The notes: generated by a model not told the origin, from the sequence alone. A stretch of DNA of 64,000 bases from Panulirus ornatus (GCF_036320965.1 NC_092239.1:3398320-3462319); one strand, 5' to 3'. Positions 26,978 through 39,078 are shown, counted from the stretch's first letter. Program-made: numbers and translations.

Positions 26978-27112
26978 GTGATGGGCCACATGCATCGTGA
27001 GTGAGTATGTGATCTGAGAATTAGCTCTGACACCTGAAGAAGGCGTTAAAGACACGCCGTTAGGTGGATGTACCTTACTCCTTTGAAGAACTTAATGGCC
27101 CTGGCAGGTTAC
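26978..27112 (-). repeat. Dispersed repeat family, copy at 27.0 kb
   Basis: The reverse complement aligns with the 35.0-kb copy: GCCAGGGCCATTAAG, TACATCCACCTAACG, CGCCTTCTTCAGGTGTCAGA and GATCACATACTCACTCACGA. The best-matching pair in the window is this copy and the one at 35.0 kb. Confidence 0.6.
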
Positions 27113-28157
27113 AGACCCCAAACACCCAACCGACTGTGGATAGCATGGTGTTAGATGCTATCTATCAGGATCGGGTCAAAAATCAGGCCGTCTGTACCCA
27201 AGATTTGTACCGTCATGTATAAGGAAGGAGTCAATGTTCCCTAAAGCAGCAGATCTCTCCTGCGATATGCAAGGAAGTACAAACTCGCACCTATGCGTCC
27301 GTGCGTCCGTCCGTGACTGTAATCGACACCAGAACATATCCGGCAGGAGGCGCGTCTCCCCCCTCCTCCGTAGACCTGCAGCTTCTGTGCTTGTTTACGT
27401 CCGCTGCTTCACATCCTGGACTCGGTGGGGAGAACGACCACCACCACCACCACCACCTCACCACTGTGGGGTAAGTCCAGTGAAAGTAAACATTCCCCAA
27501 TGATCCCCGGATCCTACTTAGGACTGAAATGGCCACCACCACACCCCTCACACCCTCCTCCCGCCCCTTACATGACCATTCTACAAAATATTCTAGATAT
27601 TCCCGTCTCCAGGAGGGCTCTGGTATCATTAGCGTCCGGGATCCATATACGTACACGCCCCTTGGGAAGGCCCGCCCAGTGAAAGTCTAATTTGCCAGAG
27701 GTATTAGCCTAAGGCCATGGTAACGTCGCTCATCGATCTTATCTCCTCCCTCGACAAGGACGCCTCCCGGAGCTGTTCCACAGCCGCGGGCACAACAGGC
27801 CGCAGGAATAGCTGTGGTGGAAGCCCACCGTGTGAGCCAAGATGTGGTGCTCCTCAACACCTTATGATGGTGACTCCCGGGGGGAAAAAATACAGACAGC
27901 ACTTTGGGACGAATTTCTCTCGTCCATCATGTCTGTCAGACCTTGTTCTATCCCTACCCATCCATCTATCTATCTATTCAACTCTCGCTCAATCTATCAA
28001 TCCAGTTGGTCTTTCTATCAACTATTACATAATTAATTCTAATCCCAAGCGTCATGGGTTTAATCAGGCATACATAAAGTCCTCGAAATCAAGACGACAT
28101 TGTTCGCTGATTCGAAAGTAAAACAGATAAAGACAAAAAACAATAGAATCATGCCTG

Positions 28158-28160
<3 letters not shown>

Positions 28161-28236
<76 letters not shown>
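28161..28236. repeat. (TC)38 microsatellite
   Basis: Uninterrupted. Confidence 0.97.
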
Positions 28237-28240
<4 letters not shown>

Positions 28241-28682
28241 GAGCACGACAAAGACAGTGACGCAGTTGGGGGAAAGGTGTCCGCCGTCCGGGCCGTGCTG
28301 TCAGGTGGTGGGAGATCAGGTGATACAGACAAACCCACAGTGCAAGAAAAAGATCGGGGAAAAGGGAAGAACAGAGACGCTGGTGAAAGTCGCTGCCACG
28401 GAGCAAAGCACTTGTGCGGAGGCTAATAAAAGACGACACCACGAACCGAGTCGCCACCACCAAGAAATAAAAGAAAATCTAGTGAATAATCTTGGGGAAG
28501 TGGGAAAGAAATCGACATGTGAGCGTCATTATACACCCTACGTACACCAAGGGAGCTAAGAAAGGGGGTTTCTAATTTACTGAAGCATTGCTCTCACAAG
28601 AAACAAAAGTAAGAAAGTCCAGAGGAATGCTTGAGGAGCAGTCAAGATCATAGAAAAAGACTTTTGATTGATGTAGTTCGTT

Positions 28683-28687
<5 letters not shown>

Positions 28688-28740
<53 letters not shown>
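28688..28740. repeat. (GT)26 microsatellite
   Basis: Uninterrupted. Confidence 0.97.
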
Positions 28741-28742
<2 letters not shown>

Positions 28743-29891
28743 ACCCGCCTGTGTTATGTTCAGAAAGCGTGGATGATCCTTGCGTTTCTTACTTGCAAAT
28801 TGATGTTCAAAGTAAAGTAGAAAGTTGAAGGTGGTTAGTGTTGAACAAGGCTAGGAACGGGAGAGAAATTATCAAGTTGTATGAAAAGTAGAAAGAAAAT
28901 GGGTAAAGGATAGAGATGTGGAGTTGAGGATTGGGACAGTGGGGGATTATCAATAATAGAAAACCTGTTATTGAAAAAAAAGAGAATGTAAAATGGAGGT
29001 ACTAAGGTGAGATCATGAAGTGTTAATAACCTGGTGACCTCGACCTGATGACCCCCACAACCTCTTGACCCCGACCTGATGGCTATATCTCACCTTCAGC
29101 TTGGCCTCTCTGGCTCCATCTCAAGTCATGACCCAACACCTGACTTAGGAATCGGTCCGAAACCGTTCGGTCTCAGACCCGACTGAAGTCATGATTCATA
29201 ACCCGATGTAAAACCTGAAACTTACAACAAACCTTGACATCGAATCTGAAGCCGAGACAGATACCGAAGCAGAGGTTCATCTCATTATTTACCTCAGAAA
29301 CCGATACAAGAAAAGGAGGAAAAAATATTTCTACAAGACCAGTAGACCAGACCAGACCAGACCAGAGACCAATTTCAAGACCCAACGGACGACCTGACTC
29401 AAAATACCTGATCTCAGAGACCCCGGGATCGAAAAACTGGTCATATGACACCGAAGCTTCATTCCGAAGCAGTGACTCGAAACGCGATCGACTCCTAACC
29501 CGACCCCCGACACCCGCCCTCAAGAGAACGGACATGGAACTCGTGCGTAAAAGAGAAAGTACGGGAGTAGGAGGGGAGCAGACGCTGTGTTTGACGTCAT
29601 TTCCGGTTAACTGATACTCCGGGAGAATGGTAGAATTAAAATAGAATTTAAACTGTACAGAGAAAGCAAAAGTGTGAATGTACAATCCACGACTCTCACC
29701 ACCACGAATCAGTTCCGGATCGTGCAAGGAATGAAATAATCACATACCTCACACAAACAGCCAGCAGCAAGAAGAGGCAAAATAGAAAGTAGGAACATTT
29801 CGAAATAGGAAAATCAGAAATGAAAATCAATGAAAATTAAATATTATTAATCAATTTCACATTTCAAGAGATTCCCTAACCTCAACTTTAT

Positions 29892-29894
<3 letters not shown>

Positions 29895-29968
<74 letters not shown>
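29895..29968. repeat. (AT)37 microsatellite
   Basis: The words TTCCCTAACCT occur on both sides of the tract (29873 and 29969), as a short direct repeat. Confidence 0.97.
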
Positions 29969-29970
<2 letters not shown>

Positions 29971-30185
29971 CCTAACCTGAGCCAGATACGCATCTTATCG
30001 ACCAACACCTAAGGTTGGATGAACAGCTGGGTTGACTGTGGACCGACCGCCTGCCCAACCTATGTGATGGACGTACAACCGAATACATACGCAAAGTCTG
30101 AGCTGCAGGACGACAGATTGGGTCCTACCAGTTAACCTAACCATCTCATACACTAGTCCACATGTTCTGGCGTGGACGAGACATT

Positions 30186-30945
30186 ACAGGCGCAAGACAA
30201 ACTTGGGTGTCTTGAGACAAACTTGGGTGCCTTGAGACAAACTTGGGTGCCTTGAGACAAACTTGAGTGCCTTGAGACAAACTTGAGTGCCTTGAGACAA
30301 ACCTGGGTGTCTTGAGACAAACCTGGGTGTCTTGAGACAAACCTGGGTGTCTTGAGACAAACCTGGGTGTCTTGAGACAAACTTGGGTGTCTTGAGACAA
30401 ACCTGGGTGTCTTGAGACAAACTTGGGTGTCTTGAGACAAACCTGGGTGTCTTGAGACAAACTTGGGTGTCTTGAGACAAACTTGGGTGTCTTGAGACAA
30501 ACTTGGGTGTCTTGAGACAAACTTGGGTGTCTTGAGACAAACTTGGGTGTCTTGAGACAAACTTGGGTGCCTTGAGACAAACTTGGGTGTCTTGAGACAA
30601 ACTTGGGTGCCTTGAGACAAACTTGGGTGTATTGAGACAAACTTGGGTGTCTTGAGACAAACTTGGGTGTCTTGAGACAAACTTGGGTGTCTTGAGACAA
30701 ACTTGGGTGTCTTGAGACAAACTTGGGTGTCTTGAGACAAACTTGGGTGTCTTGAGACAAACTTGGGTGTCTTGAGACAAACTTGGGTGTCTTGAGACAA
30801 ACTTGGGTGTATTGAGACAAACTTGGGTGTATTGAGACAAACTTGGGTGTCTTGAGACAAACTTGGGTGCCTTGAGACAAACTTGGACGTCTTGAGACAG
30901 ACTTGGGTGTCTTGAGACAACCTCGGGTGTTTTGAGACAAACTAG
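30186..30945 (-). repeat. 20-bp minisatellite, about 38 units
   Basis: The unit is GACAAACTTGGGTGTCTTGA on the plus strand; most units differ at 0-2 positions. The period is not a multiple of 3 and no frame of the minus strand contains a stop, so three overlapping 220-275 codon frames appear. They are by-products of the repeat. Confidence 0.95.
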
Positions 30946-31168
30946 GATGTATTAATGTAATATAGGCCAACACATCTCACTATCTAACAAGGTCAAACCA
31001 GCTAACCAGGGTTCATCATCATATCTGCACTTAGGATAATTCGTCTGTTTCACAACAAACAACTCGGTTGTTAGATTTCTCAACCGTAACGATGCGTCCC
31101 TTGGGTACGATGGTACGACCGTTGGCACAGTATGAATGACCTGGTCTTTGACCTAACTTCTATATATA

Positions 31169-31777
31169 CTAGTGATAATGATGATAATGATAATGACGAT
31201 AATAATGATGATAATAAGGATGATAATGATGATGATAATGATGATAATGATAATGACGATAATAATGATGATAATAAGGATGATAATGATGATGATAATG
31301 ATGATAATAATGAAAATGACAATGATGATGACAGTGATAATAATGATAATGATAATGATGATGATAATGATGATAATAATGATAATGATAATGATGATGA
31401 TAATAATGATAATAATGATAATGATAATGATGATGATAATGATAATAATGATAATGATAATGATGATGATAATGATAATAATGATAATGATAATGATGAT
31501 GATAATGATAATAATGATAATGATAATGATGATGATAATGATAATAATGATAATGATAATGATGATGATAATGATAATAATGATAATGATAATGATGATG
31601 ATAATGATAATAATGATAATGATAATGATGATGATAATAATGATAATAATGATAATGATAATGATGATGATAATGATAATAATGATAATGATAATGATGA
31701 TGATAATAATGATAATGATAATGATAATGATGATGATAATGATGATAATGATAATGATAATAATGATAATGATAATT
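31169..31777 (+). repeat. GAT/AAT array with 33-bp higher-order unit
   Basis: Triplets GAT and AAT alternate in a fixed 11-triplet order that repeats about nine times between 31400 and 31740. Read in frame it gives only Asp and Asn. No gene. Confidence 0.95.
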
Positions 31778-31949
31778 AGCAAAACCTTTATAAATCATGT
31801 ACCGAACACTACATGTTATTCCAAGTTGCTTTTTTGAATATGTATCCTCCCTGTTCCTTGTAACATCATACGAAATGTATATATATAGAACACAATTTGC
31901 ATACATGACTTTCCAAAACTACAAAGAAAAAAGAGAAAACTGGAGGAGG

Positions 31950-32300
31950 TGGAGAGGAGCAAGAGCGGGCGGCCCCCGGGGCACGGCCGCCACCCGCTGA
32001 CCCACAACGCCTCTGTTCCCGCCAGTTCTGGGCACGCCATGACGTCATGCACTTTCTCCCGCGCCCTGGGCAACTTTCCCCGGTGAGTTGAGAGGGCGCG
32101 CGGGTGTCCAGGGGCGTGGTGGTGGTGGTGGACCCTGAGTGACGTGCTGTAACATCAACGGTAATGACGGGGTGGTATTGGTGTAAGGAGCCTGGAGGTG
32201 TGTTAGGTGGAGTGGAGATGCCGGAACCCGACGACAGAATGGAGGTTAGGGAGCCGGGCGGCGTGACGTGCGCGGCCGTTGTCACCCGCGCGGTGAGCAG
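31950..32300. promoter_or_regulatory. CpG-rich patch with perfect CRE
   Basis: A GC-rich island with TGACGTCA at 32040-32047, TTCCCGCC at 32018 and many CpGs. On the minus strand a Ser/Thr/Pro-rich frame without an ATG (TPPGSLTSILSSGSG, then TPPNTPPGSLHQYHP) is open across it. Either a promoter with a first exon or an internal exon is possible, and neither can be confirmed. Confidence 0.3.
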
Positions 32301-33240
32301 ATAGATTGACTGGCATCAGTTACCCGCTCTGCCTGGGGTGAAGGTCCTCATATCTAACGATCAGTTCAGAGTTTTCTCAGGCATCTCCATTGCTCAAGTC
32401 ATAGGACTGTGGTCTGATAATGGCTGTTACGACTTTGGCAATAGTCACTGGGCAGTTGAGTGGTCTAATTCGAGTGGCGACGACATGGCGAAGGAGGGAC
32501 GAGTGGTGAGCCGTATGTTCAAGACCTGGAGAAGATGTTCAAACTTTACCGATTGGTGATTATGACTTGAATATGAGTGCCTCAACAACCCCTGGCAGCC
32601 ATTAGGCCAAAAGCCCAACCAGATGGGGTTAAGCAACTCGAAGAGGATTTAACTTTGAATTTTCGGCGGATCAAATCGTCGTATTCGTAAGAGAACACTT
32701 TTATCTTTCGTTTGGTTTCGTATGTCACCAGAGAATGAACACAAGGGTCTATGATTTCGTATTGAGGAGACGAAGCTGGCCAAGATTTTGACATTATTCA
32801 CACGAATGATAGTGCAACATTCACTATAGCATCATTCATCATGAAGTCGTTGTTCTCTTCAGACTTCGTCAAAGTCACCTCACTATCTGCCTTCAACTAA
32901 ATGGCACACGAGTTCGAGTAGATGAGGACTGGGATCGTCTGGCTGGCTGGCTGGATGGAACTCACGTGTACCTGGGTTCGATACCAGGTGTCGGTCCCAG
33001 GTAACGGAGGGTGGTGGGGGCGGAGGTAACAGAATTTACCAGCGTCTGTTGTCCTCTTACCGTAACCTCTCGTTTGGGAGTGTTGGTCACGCCGCCCTCT
33101 GGGAGATGCACCTTCGAGATGGATTGTGCTATTCTCTCTTGATTATCTAGCTAGTATAATAATGATAATAATAATTTTCCATTATTTCCAGTTCAATATC
33201 TGTGGTCAATGAATCCAATCTGGACCTGCGACAAAGCAAA

Positions 33241-33379
33241 ATAAATAAATAAAATAATAATAATGATAATAATAATTATGATAATGATAATGATGATAAT
33301 AATAATAATAATAATAAGAATAATAATAATAATAATAATAATAATGATGATAATAATAATTATGATAATGATAATGATG

Positions 33380-33428
<49 letters not shown>

Positions 33429-33430
33429 TG

Positions 33431-33466
<36 letters not shown>
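33241..33466 (+). repeat. (AAT)n tract with GAT variants
   Basis: Starts from an AAATAAATAAAAT stretch and expands to about 70 triplets. It follows directly on a 57-bp segment that is duplicated 620 bp downstream. Confidence 0.95.
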
Positions 33467-35000
33467 TTCTCTGTTAGCAGAGAACCTACGAGTCTGGTAT
33501 ATTTTCTAATAGTTAAGATGAAGATGGCAAGAACACAATTTCCTCCAGTAAAACCTTAAAAAGTACTGTTGTCTTTATCTCAAAATTCTAGCCAGATTTT
33601 CACAATTTTCTGCTTCACTTACAAGTCTCCATTTTTACCTACGTCCTTCAGATATCTGCTCCAATATGTGTGGAGAAATCCAGACAATATTGAATGTCAC
33701 GTTGAAAAAAAACATCCAAATCTAGTATAATGGAAAATGATGTTTTGCTTTCTGTCATTGACAAAATACCTCTATTTTCTTTGGTTGAAATATTTGCTTT
33801 TCCATTATTTCCAGTTCAATATCTGTGGTCACCGAACCCAATCTGGACCTACGCTCCTCAGAGTCCATCTCCCCCAGACTCATTCGCTGGAGCGGGAATT
33901 GTGGTTTTCTAAAATTGACCTTACTTAAGTGAGCTTCAGCTGCTGAACTTTACTTTTAAAGGTATGTGATGTTCTTTGATTATGGTAGTTTGCAATAATT
34001 TTCCTTCTATAAAGATTATTTAGCGAATGTATCATATCATATCCTTAATAGAATATACATATATACCTTATATAAACCTTAGTGTACCTGTTAGAAGTGA
34101 GCTATGGGAAGAAATAAATCACCTATCAAGTTTTGATGATAAAAATCGTATTTGAAATCATGAATCAAACTTGAGGGATTTACGTATTGACTTAACCTCT
34201 ATACGTGTTGAATATGCAGCTTATATCTTATAAGTGATTATTATTTCTCGTTGTTAAAGAAAATAAGATTAATTGTGCTATGACTTCTTTTCTTTAAATC
34301 TGATCAAACTCCAAATCATTAGCTTTCTTCTCTATTTTTCAAGTGTAAATATTCATTTTTTAATTTGATATTTCTTCTGAGTTTGCTGACTGGTTTATAG
34401 TGTGTTGACGTTTGTAGATATTCACCTTATGTCTGAGCATTCTTTAAATGGAAGGAAATCACAAGTATTCCATTCCTTTTTTCTTCTAAGAAAGCCCGAG
34501 AATGATTTATTGGTGAAACTCAGAAGACAAAAATATATTAGAAAATGTAGATGTTTCTCTTTTTGGTGAGGGTGGAGTTGGGTGGTGCCTATTTAGACGC
34601 TGTATCTCAACCCTTTGTATGTATTCGTCCACAGTGAAACCTGCCTTCCTCTGTCTGAATGACCTTTTTAACCATCATGCATTTATATATTTCCAAGATG
34701 TGACCCGATTTCTCCTCTTCACTAGTTCAAATCATCTTAGCATCCAAGGTAAGATTACATACCTTACCTACCCCGAGACTTGGGTTTTACTGGAGGAAAC
34801 AGAATACATATGATGGTGTGAGCTGCTCTCTTAGGAGTATCGAAGTAAGGTCTTCTGATATCGTATTCGACAGAGAGAATGCTCGTTGATCATCACGTTG
34901 TCGAACATTGTCTGTGTCTTTCCTCATTGAAAACTATTCACGTCTCGACCGGTAGGTTAACTTCGAGGAAATTCTGTTTAGAGGTTTTCTTAATTTCCAA
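33467..35000. other. AT-rich intergenic
   Basis: Contains the second copy (33797-33855) of the 57-bp segment that precedes the AAT tract. Otherwise unique. Confidence 0.5.
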
Positions 35001-35170
35001 TTGGCTGGTTGGTTGGTTGGTTGGGACTTAGGCCTATCAACTGCCAGGGTCATTAAGGCCGTCAACGTAAGTTACATCCACCAACCGACAAATCTTTTAA
35101 CACCTTCTTCAGGTGTTAAAGATAATTCCAAGACCACATACACTCTCACTATGCATATGGCCCATTGAGG
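35001..35170 (+). repeat. Dispersed 150-170 bp repeat family, copy at 35.0 kb
   Basis: Begins with TTGG repeats and GGGACTTAGGCCTATCAACT, then GCCAGGGTCATTAAGGCCGT, CATCCACCAACCGAC, CACCTTCTTCAGGTGTTAAA and CACATACACTCTCACTATGC. It is the most complete copy of a family that also occurs at 3.1, 8.9, 14.2 and 27.0 kb. The internal CACCTTCTTCAGGTG is a short inverted repeat. No coding potential. Class unknown (MITE- or SINE-like). Confidence 0.65.
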
Positions 35171-35599
35171 TCTTCTTAATTTCCAATGACGTTTTGAGGT
35201 ATATAAACCTTGGCATACTGAGGACTTATCTCACTAGCTGCTGAGAATCATACGAAGGTTGGGACACCTCAGCGGTCAGTCCATGGAGTTGGGTGAGACA
35301 GATCTATAGGATCTTGTCTTCACAGACCGGATGAGTGGTTTCTAAACCACTTGGGTATGACGGTAGGACCCATAAAAGCACGACGGTGCGACCTTCGAAG
35401 TCAACGGTATGATACTTCAGCATAAGGTCACGGGTGCGATGGCCTGGTCGTTAACTGATACACGGTACTCCAGGGTCGTGTCTTTTGTGCTCAAGGTCAT
35501 CAGTCGTTTCCTCGTAGACAAGGGAGGGGTGGAGGGGGGTTAGAATGACGTATGCATCTTATCAGTGGGTATATATATAGATCTTACATCAAATGAAAA

Positions 35600-36000
35600 T
35601 ATATGGATATACATAGATTAGATAGTCTTCCTTTTAGATTTTCCTTCATATTTCCTCCACCCCCATCACCAGTACCATCTCCACCACCATCTCAACCATC
35701 ACCACCACCACCACCACCACTCCGGCAACCAGTTCTGCAGCATCATGGGAGGTGCGGCCACCACCAGAGAGATATGTGGGTCAAGGCGCCTTGCCCCGAG
35801 AGCCTCAGTACTACATCCTCCCTGAGGCACGGTGCCCCAGAACTACCCCTCCCCCAGGCTTCTGTTTCTCACACAACCACCTCCTTCAGGCATGGTGCGC
35901 CGCCCCGCCCCACCCCGAGCCCCTGGTATTAACCTTCCCACAGACAGGTGCCCACCAGAACTCCCCAAGGCACAGTGCCCTAAGAACTCCTCTTCCTTAA
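35600..36000 (+). other. Pro-rich possible coding remnant
   Basis: All three plus frames are open. Imperfect copies of CCTGAGGCACGGTGCCCCAG (35821, 35887 and 35967 regions) alternate with CCAGAACTCC. One frame reads RCPPELPKAQCPKNSSS before the CA tract. No family recognised; it may be a decayed short repeat. Confidence 0.2.
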
Positions 36001-36002
36001 CC

Positions 36003-36003
36003 A

Positions 36004-36057
<54 letters not shown>

Positions 36058-36137
36058 CGTCTTCAAGATTCCCAAGGACGTGGCAGGCCAATTGGACCCA
36101 GGCGGCTTGTGGCTCCTCTCTCGTGTTCGTGCTCGTG

Positions 36138-36184
<47 letters not shown>
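36003..36184. repeat. (CA)27 and (GT)23 tracts in inverted arrangement
   Basis: CA at 36003-36056 and GT at 36138-36184, separated by 81 bp. A transcript of either strand could pair the two arms. Confidence 0.95.
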
Positions 36185-36185
<1 letters not shown>

Positions 36186-36796
36186 ACTATCCGGGGAGGA
36201 TGTTCTTCATTCATGGGACCCTGTCTCTTGAAGACTCTCTACTAACATGCAACTATTCAAACTTCTGCATTCTCGCACACATTCGCAGTCTGATCACTTC
36301 CTTTTCATTCATTCGTCTGTCACTCGCATACTGTATAAGTATTTCTTTCATATGTTCCTTCATATCGTGCCTCGGCACCACCGGACTCCGCCCGCGAGAG
36401 GTGGCACTGCGTGAGAGAAGTTACTCTCAGCGAGGCTGCTTCACTGTGACTACAGCGTCGTCAAAAAACTCACTTTAAAGGAGCTCACATTACCCTACTA
36501 CTGAAAGTAACGCAACCATGGGCTGAAGTAACCTTTAGAAGAAAAAGAAAAAGTCCTGGGTAACACCAGGACTCTGTCGTAGAAAATGGACCTTGGTGTA
36601 ATCAAAAGCAATGTTGTCTGTATCATCCGGGGTCCGGTCCTCTCGATTTCCACTCATGATGAACTTTCTACATGAAGCAAAGTGTTTCTCGGGGTCACTC
36701 CAGGCGACGCATCGTGGAGCATTTTACTTATGGAGCATCACAGAACGTGTCATCGTTTGTTGACAAAAAGGTGAACAAGAAATACGAATAATGGAA

Positions 36797-36814
36797 CACA
36801 CACACACACACACT

Positions 36815-36883
<69 letters not shown>
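36797..36883. repeat. (CA)43 microsatellite
   Basis: One TCT break near 36814. Confidence 0.97.
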
Positions 36884-36885
<2 letters not shown>

Positions 36886-37069
36886 GGGTGATCCAACCCC
36901 TCATAACCAGACTTCGATGAGGACCTCACACAGTCTTCTCTCTCATGAATCATGTGGAAAGCCTAAACCGTATCCTTCGTCCTCCCAAGGACACCACTCG
37001 CGGCACGTCGTCACTCCAGTACTCCATCCGACGCCTTGGAAGAACGTAGTCACTCTCACCGAGTGAGTA

Positions 37070-38275
37070 ATGAGTCTTCGGCCACAACTCCGTCTGCCAT
37101 GCTCTCCTGCCAACATAGCTTAAGACTTGACCTTATTATTACTGTCCTTCAGGGGACAACCTCGTCATAGACCATCAGATTTTTTTCTACCTTTCTCATT
37201 TACTTCAACGACCCTCTAGAGGTTCTTATACTAGATTTTGTCAGTGAATATTCACTGGTTTGTCTTTGGCCATATTCAAATATTCATAAAGACGGTATGT
37301 GAATGGGCTCTAGGACCAGCCTAGGCTTCGTTCCCTTTTGGTCGTTTGAGCTAACTGATAACACTCTGGACACGGTAGAAGAAGCAGCTGGAGGCCCAGG
37401 CAGCGAGACACACAGCCTTAGCAAGCAAACCCATCGCCAGATTTTGAGACAGAAAGGGAGAGGCGGAGCGTTGGGTCGTCTCACAGTAGAAGAGGAACAG
37501 CGAGAGCTAATGACGTTCCGATGGACATGTCTCTTACATTCCAGGTTTCTCTCTCCTGGGCCAGACCCCCTGACCGCCACTGTGTCAACAAGAGGAACCG
37601 TGACCACCGACACAAATGGGAAAATCTAACCTACTTCCACTCAAGACGTTGGGTCCATTCAGGCCACAGGGTCGGCCCCTTTACTAGTGCCAACACCTGA
37701 CTTGAAACACACGTAAAGGACAACTACTGACGAAGGAGACGCATCCATCATCACATAAAGTTGCTGGAGGCGGAGGTGAGTTGTGGTACCGAGATGATTT
37801 CAATCACCTCTCGTCTCTCCCAAGAATATACAGATCAACTGGCCACGACTCGACCTCACTTCCTGCCCTCTCGCCTGCCTCCTCCTCTCACTAAGGGCAG
37901 GTGTGACCCCAGCCCACAGGAAGAGCAGGGAAAAGAATGGTGATTAAAAGTGGCGGAGTCTTACCCATGATAACCTCAATGACATTCTTATTGGATGAAC
38001 CGATTTAGATCCCAAAGTAATCCGTTCCAAGCTTCGAAATCTCCATCAATGACATTTCCCAACAAATCTACTCTCAAGAACCTCTTAAATAAGCGAGGGA
38101 GAGAGCATGATCTCTCGGGACCACCAACCTGATTTACCACACAGCTTTGCAATGTTTCTCTAACTCAAACGTATGGCTCTGTGCAATGCTGCCTATTAGC
38201 TAATCAGTCGCTGGCATTACAGATGGATAGTATATGTTAATCCCTTACATACGACGGCTTGTGCACAACGATATA
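37070..38275. other. Intergenic, no gene recognised
   Basis: Unique sequence; frames up to 109 codons without motif. Confidence 0.4.
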
Positions 38276-38824
38276 GTCCTTGAGCACGGCGGTACAACCG
38301 GTACGACCCTTGAGGACGACGGTACAACGGGTACGACCCTTGAGCACGACATTACAACCGGTACGACCCTTGAGCACGACGGTACAACCGGTACGACCCT
38401 TGAGCACGACGGTACAACCGGTACGACCCTTGAGCACGACGGTACAACCGGTACGACCCTTGAGCACGACGGTACAACCGGTACGACCCTTGAGCACGGC
38501 GGTACAACCGGTACGACCCTTGAGCACGACGGTACAACCGGTACGACCCTTGAGCACGACGGTACAACCGGTACGACCCTTGAGCACGACGGTACAACCG
38601 GTACGACCCTTGAGCACGACGGTACAACCGGTACGACCCTTGAGCACGACGGTACAACCGGTACGACCCTTGAGCACGACGGTACAACCGGTACGACCCT
38701 TGAGCACGACGGTACAACCGGTACGACCCTTGAGCACGACGGTACAACCGGTACGACCCTTGAGCACGGCGGTACAACCGGTACGACCCTTGAGCACGAC
38801 GGTACAACCGGTACGACCCTTGGG
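38276..38824 (+). repeat. Near-perfect 30-bp minisatellite, about 18 units
   Basis: Unit TGAGCACGACGGTACAACCG plus GTACGACCCT. Most units are identical, so the array is young or recently homogenised. The unit contains the near-palindrome GTACAACCGGTAC. Open frames of 150-215 codons on both strands are repeat artefacts. Confidence 0.95.
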
Positions 38825-39076
38825 TATGATAACCTAGCCTTTGACCTGATCGTTAAGGTCAGGCGTCGTGACTGTATATGAATGTTGTGGTTCAGTCAGT
38901 CAGTTTCCTTAGGCTCACCTGCTCACCTTCTGCTGGTTGCTACCTACAATAAGGATCATCACGTCAAAGACAATCATTACTGTCTATAAAACCGCTTCAG
39001 CGACGTGTAAACTTTAGAAAAAAAAAAATGAATACGTTTTGAATGTAGATATTGATGGCTTTCGTGATGTGAGATG

Positions 39077-39078
<2 letters not shown>

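Noticed and set aside
30146..30973. Three overlapping 218-275 codon minus-strand frames
   Set aside because: They are the 20-bp minisatellite read in three phases. Repetitive peptide, no start context, no splice signals.
31132..31906. Long Asp/Asn, Ile, Met and His/Tyr frames on both strands
   Set aside because: All come from the GAT/AAT tract; composition is fully explained by the triplets.
32970..33000. Second tRNA-like B box (GGTTCGATACC)
   Set aside because: The stem can only be drawn with an 8-nt loop, and no A box precedes it; left as chance or an old SINE scrap.
38276..38824. CRISPR-like regular repeats
   Set aside because: Units are head-to-tail with no spacers and the genome is eukaryotic; the same holds for the 20-, 21- and 23-bp arrays.
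38234..38881. Frames of 150-215 codons on both strands
   Set aside because: 30-bp minisatellite, a multiple of three, so stops are absent by construction.
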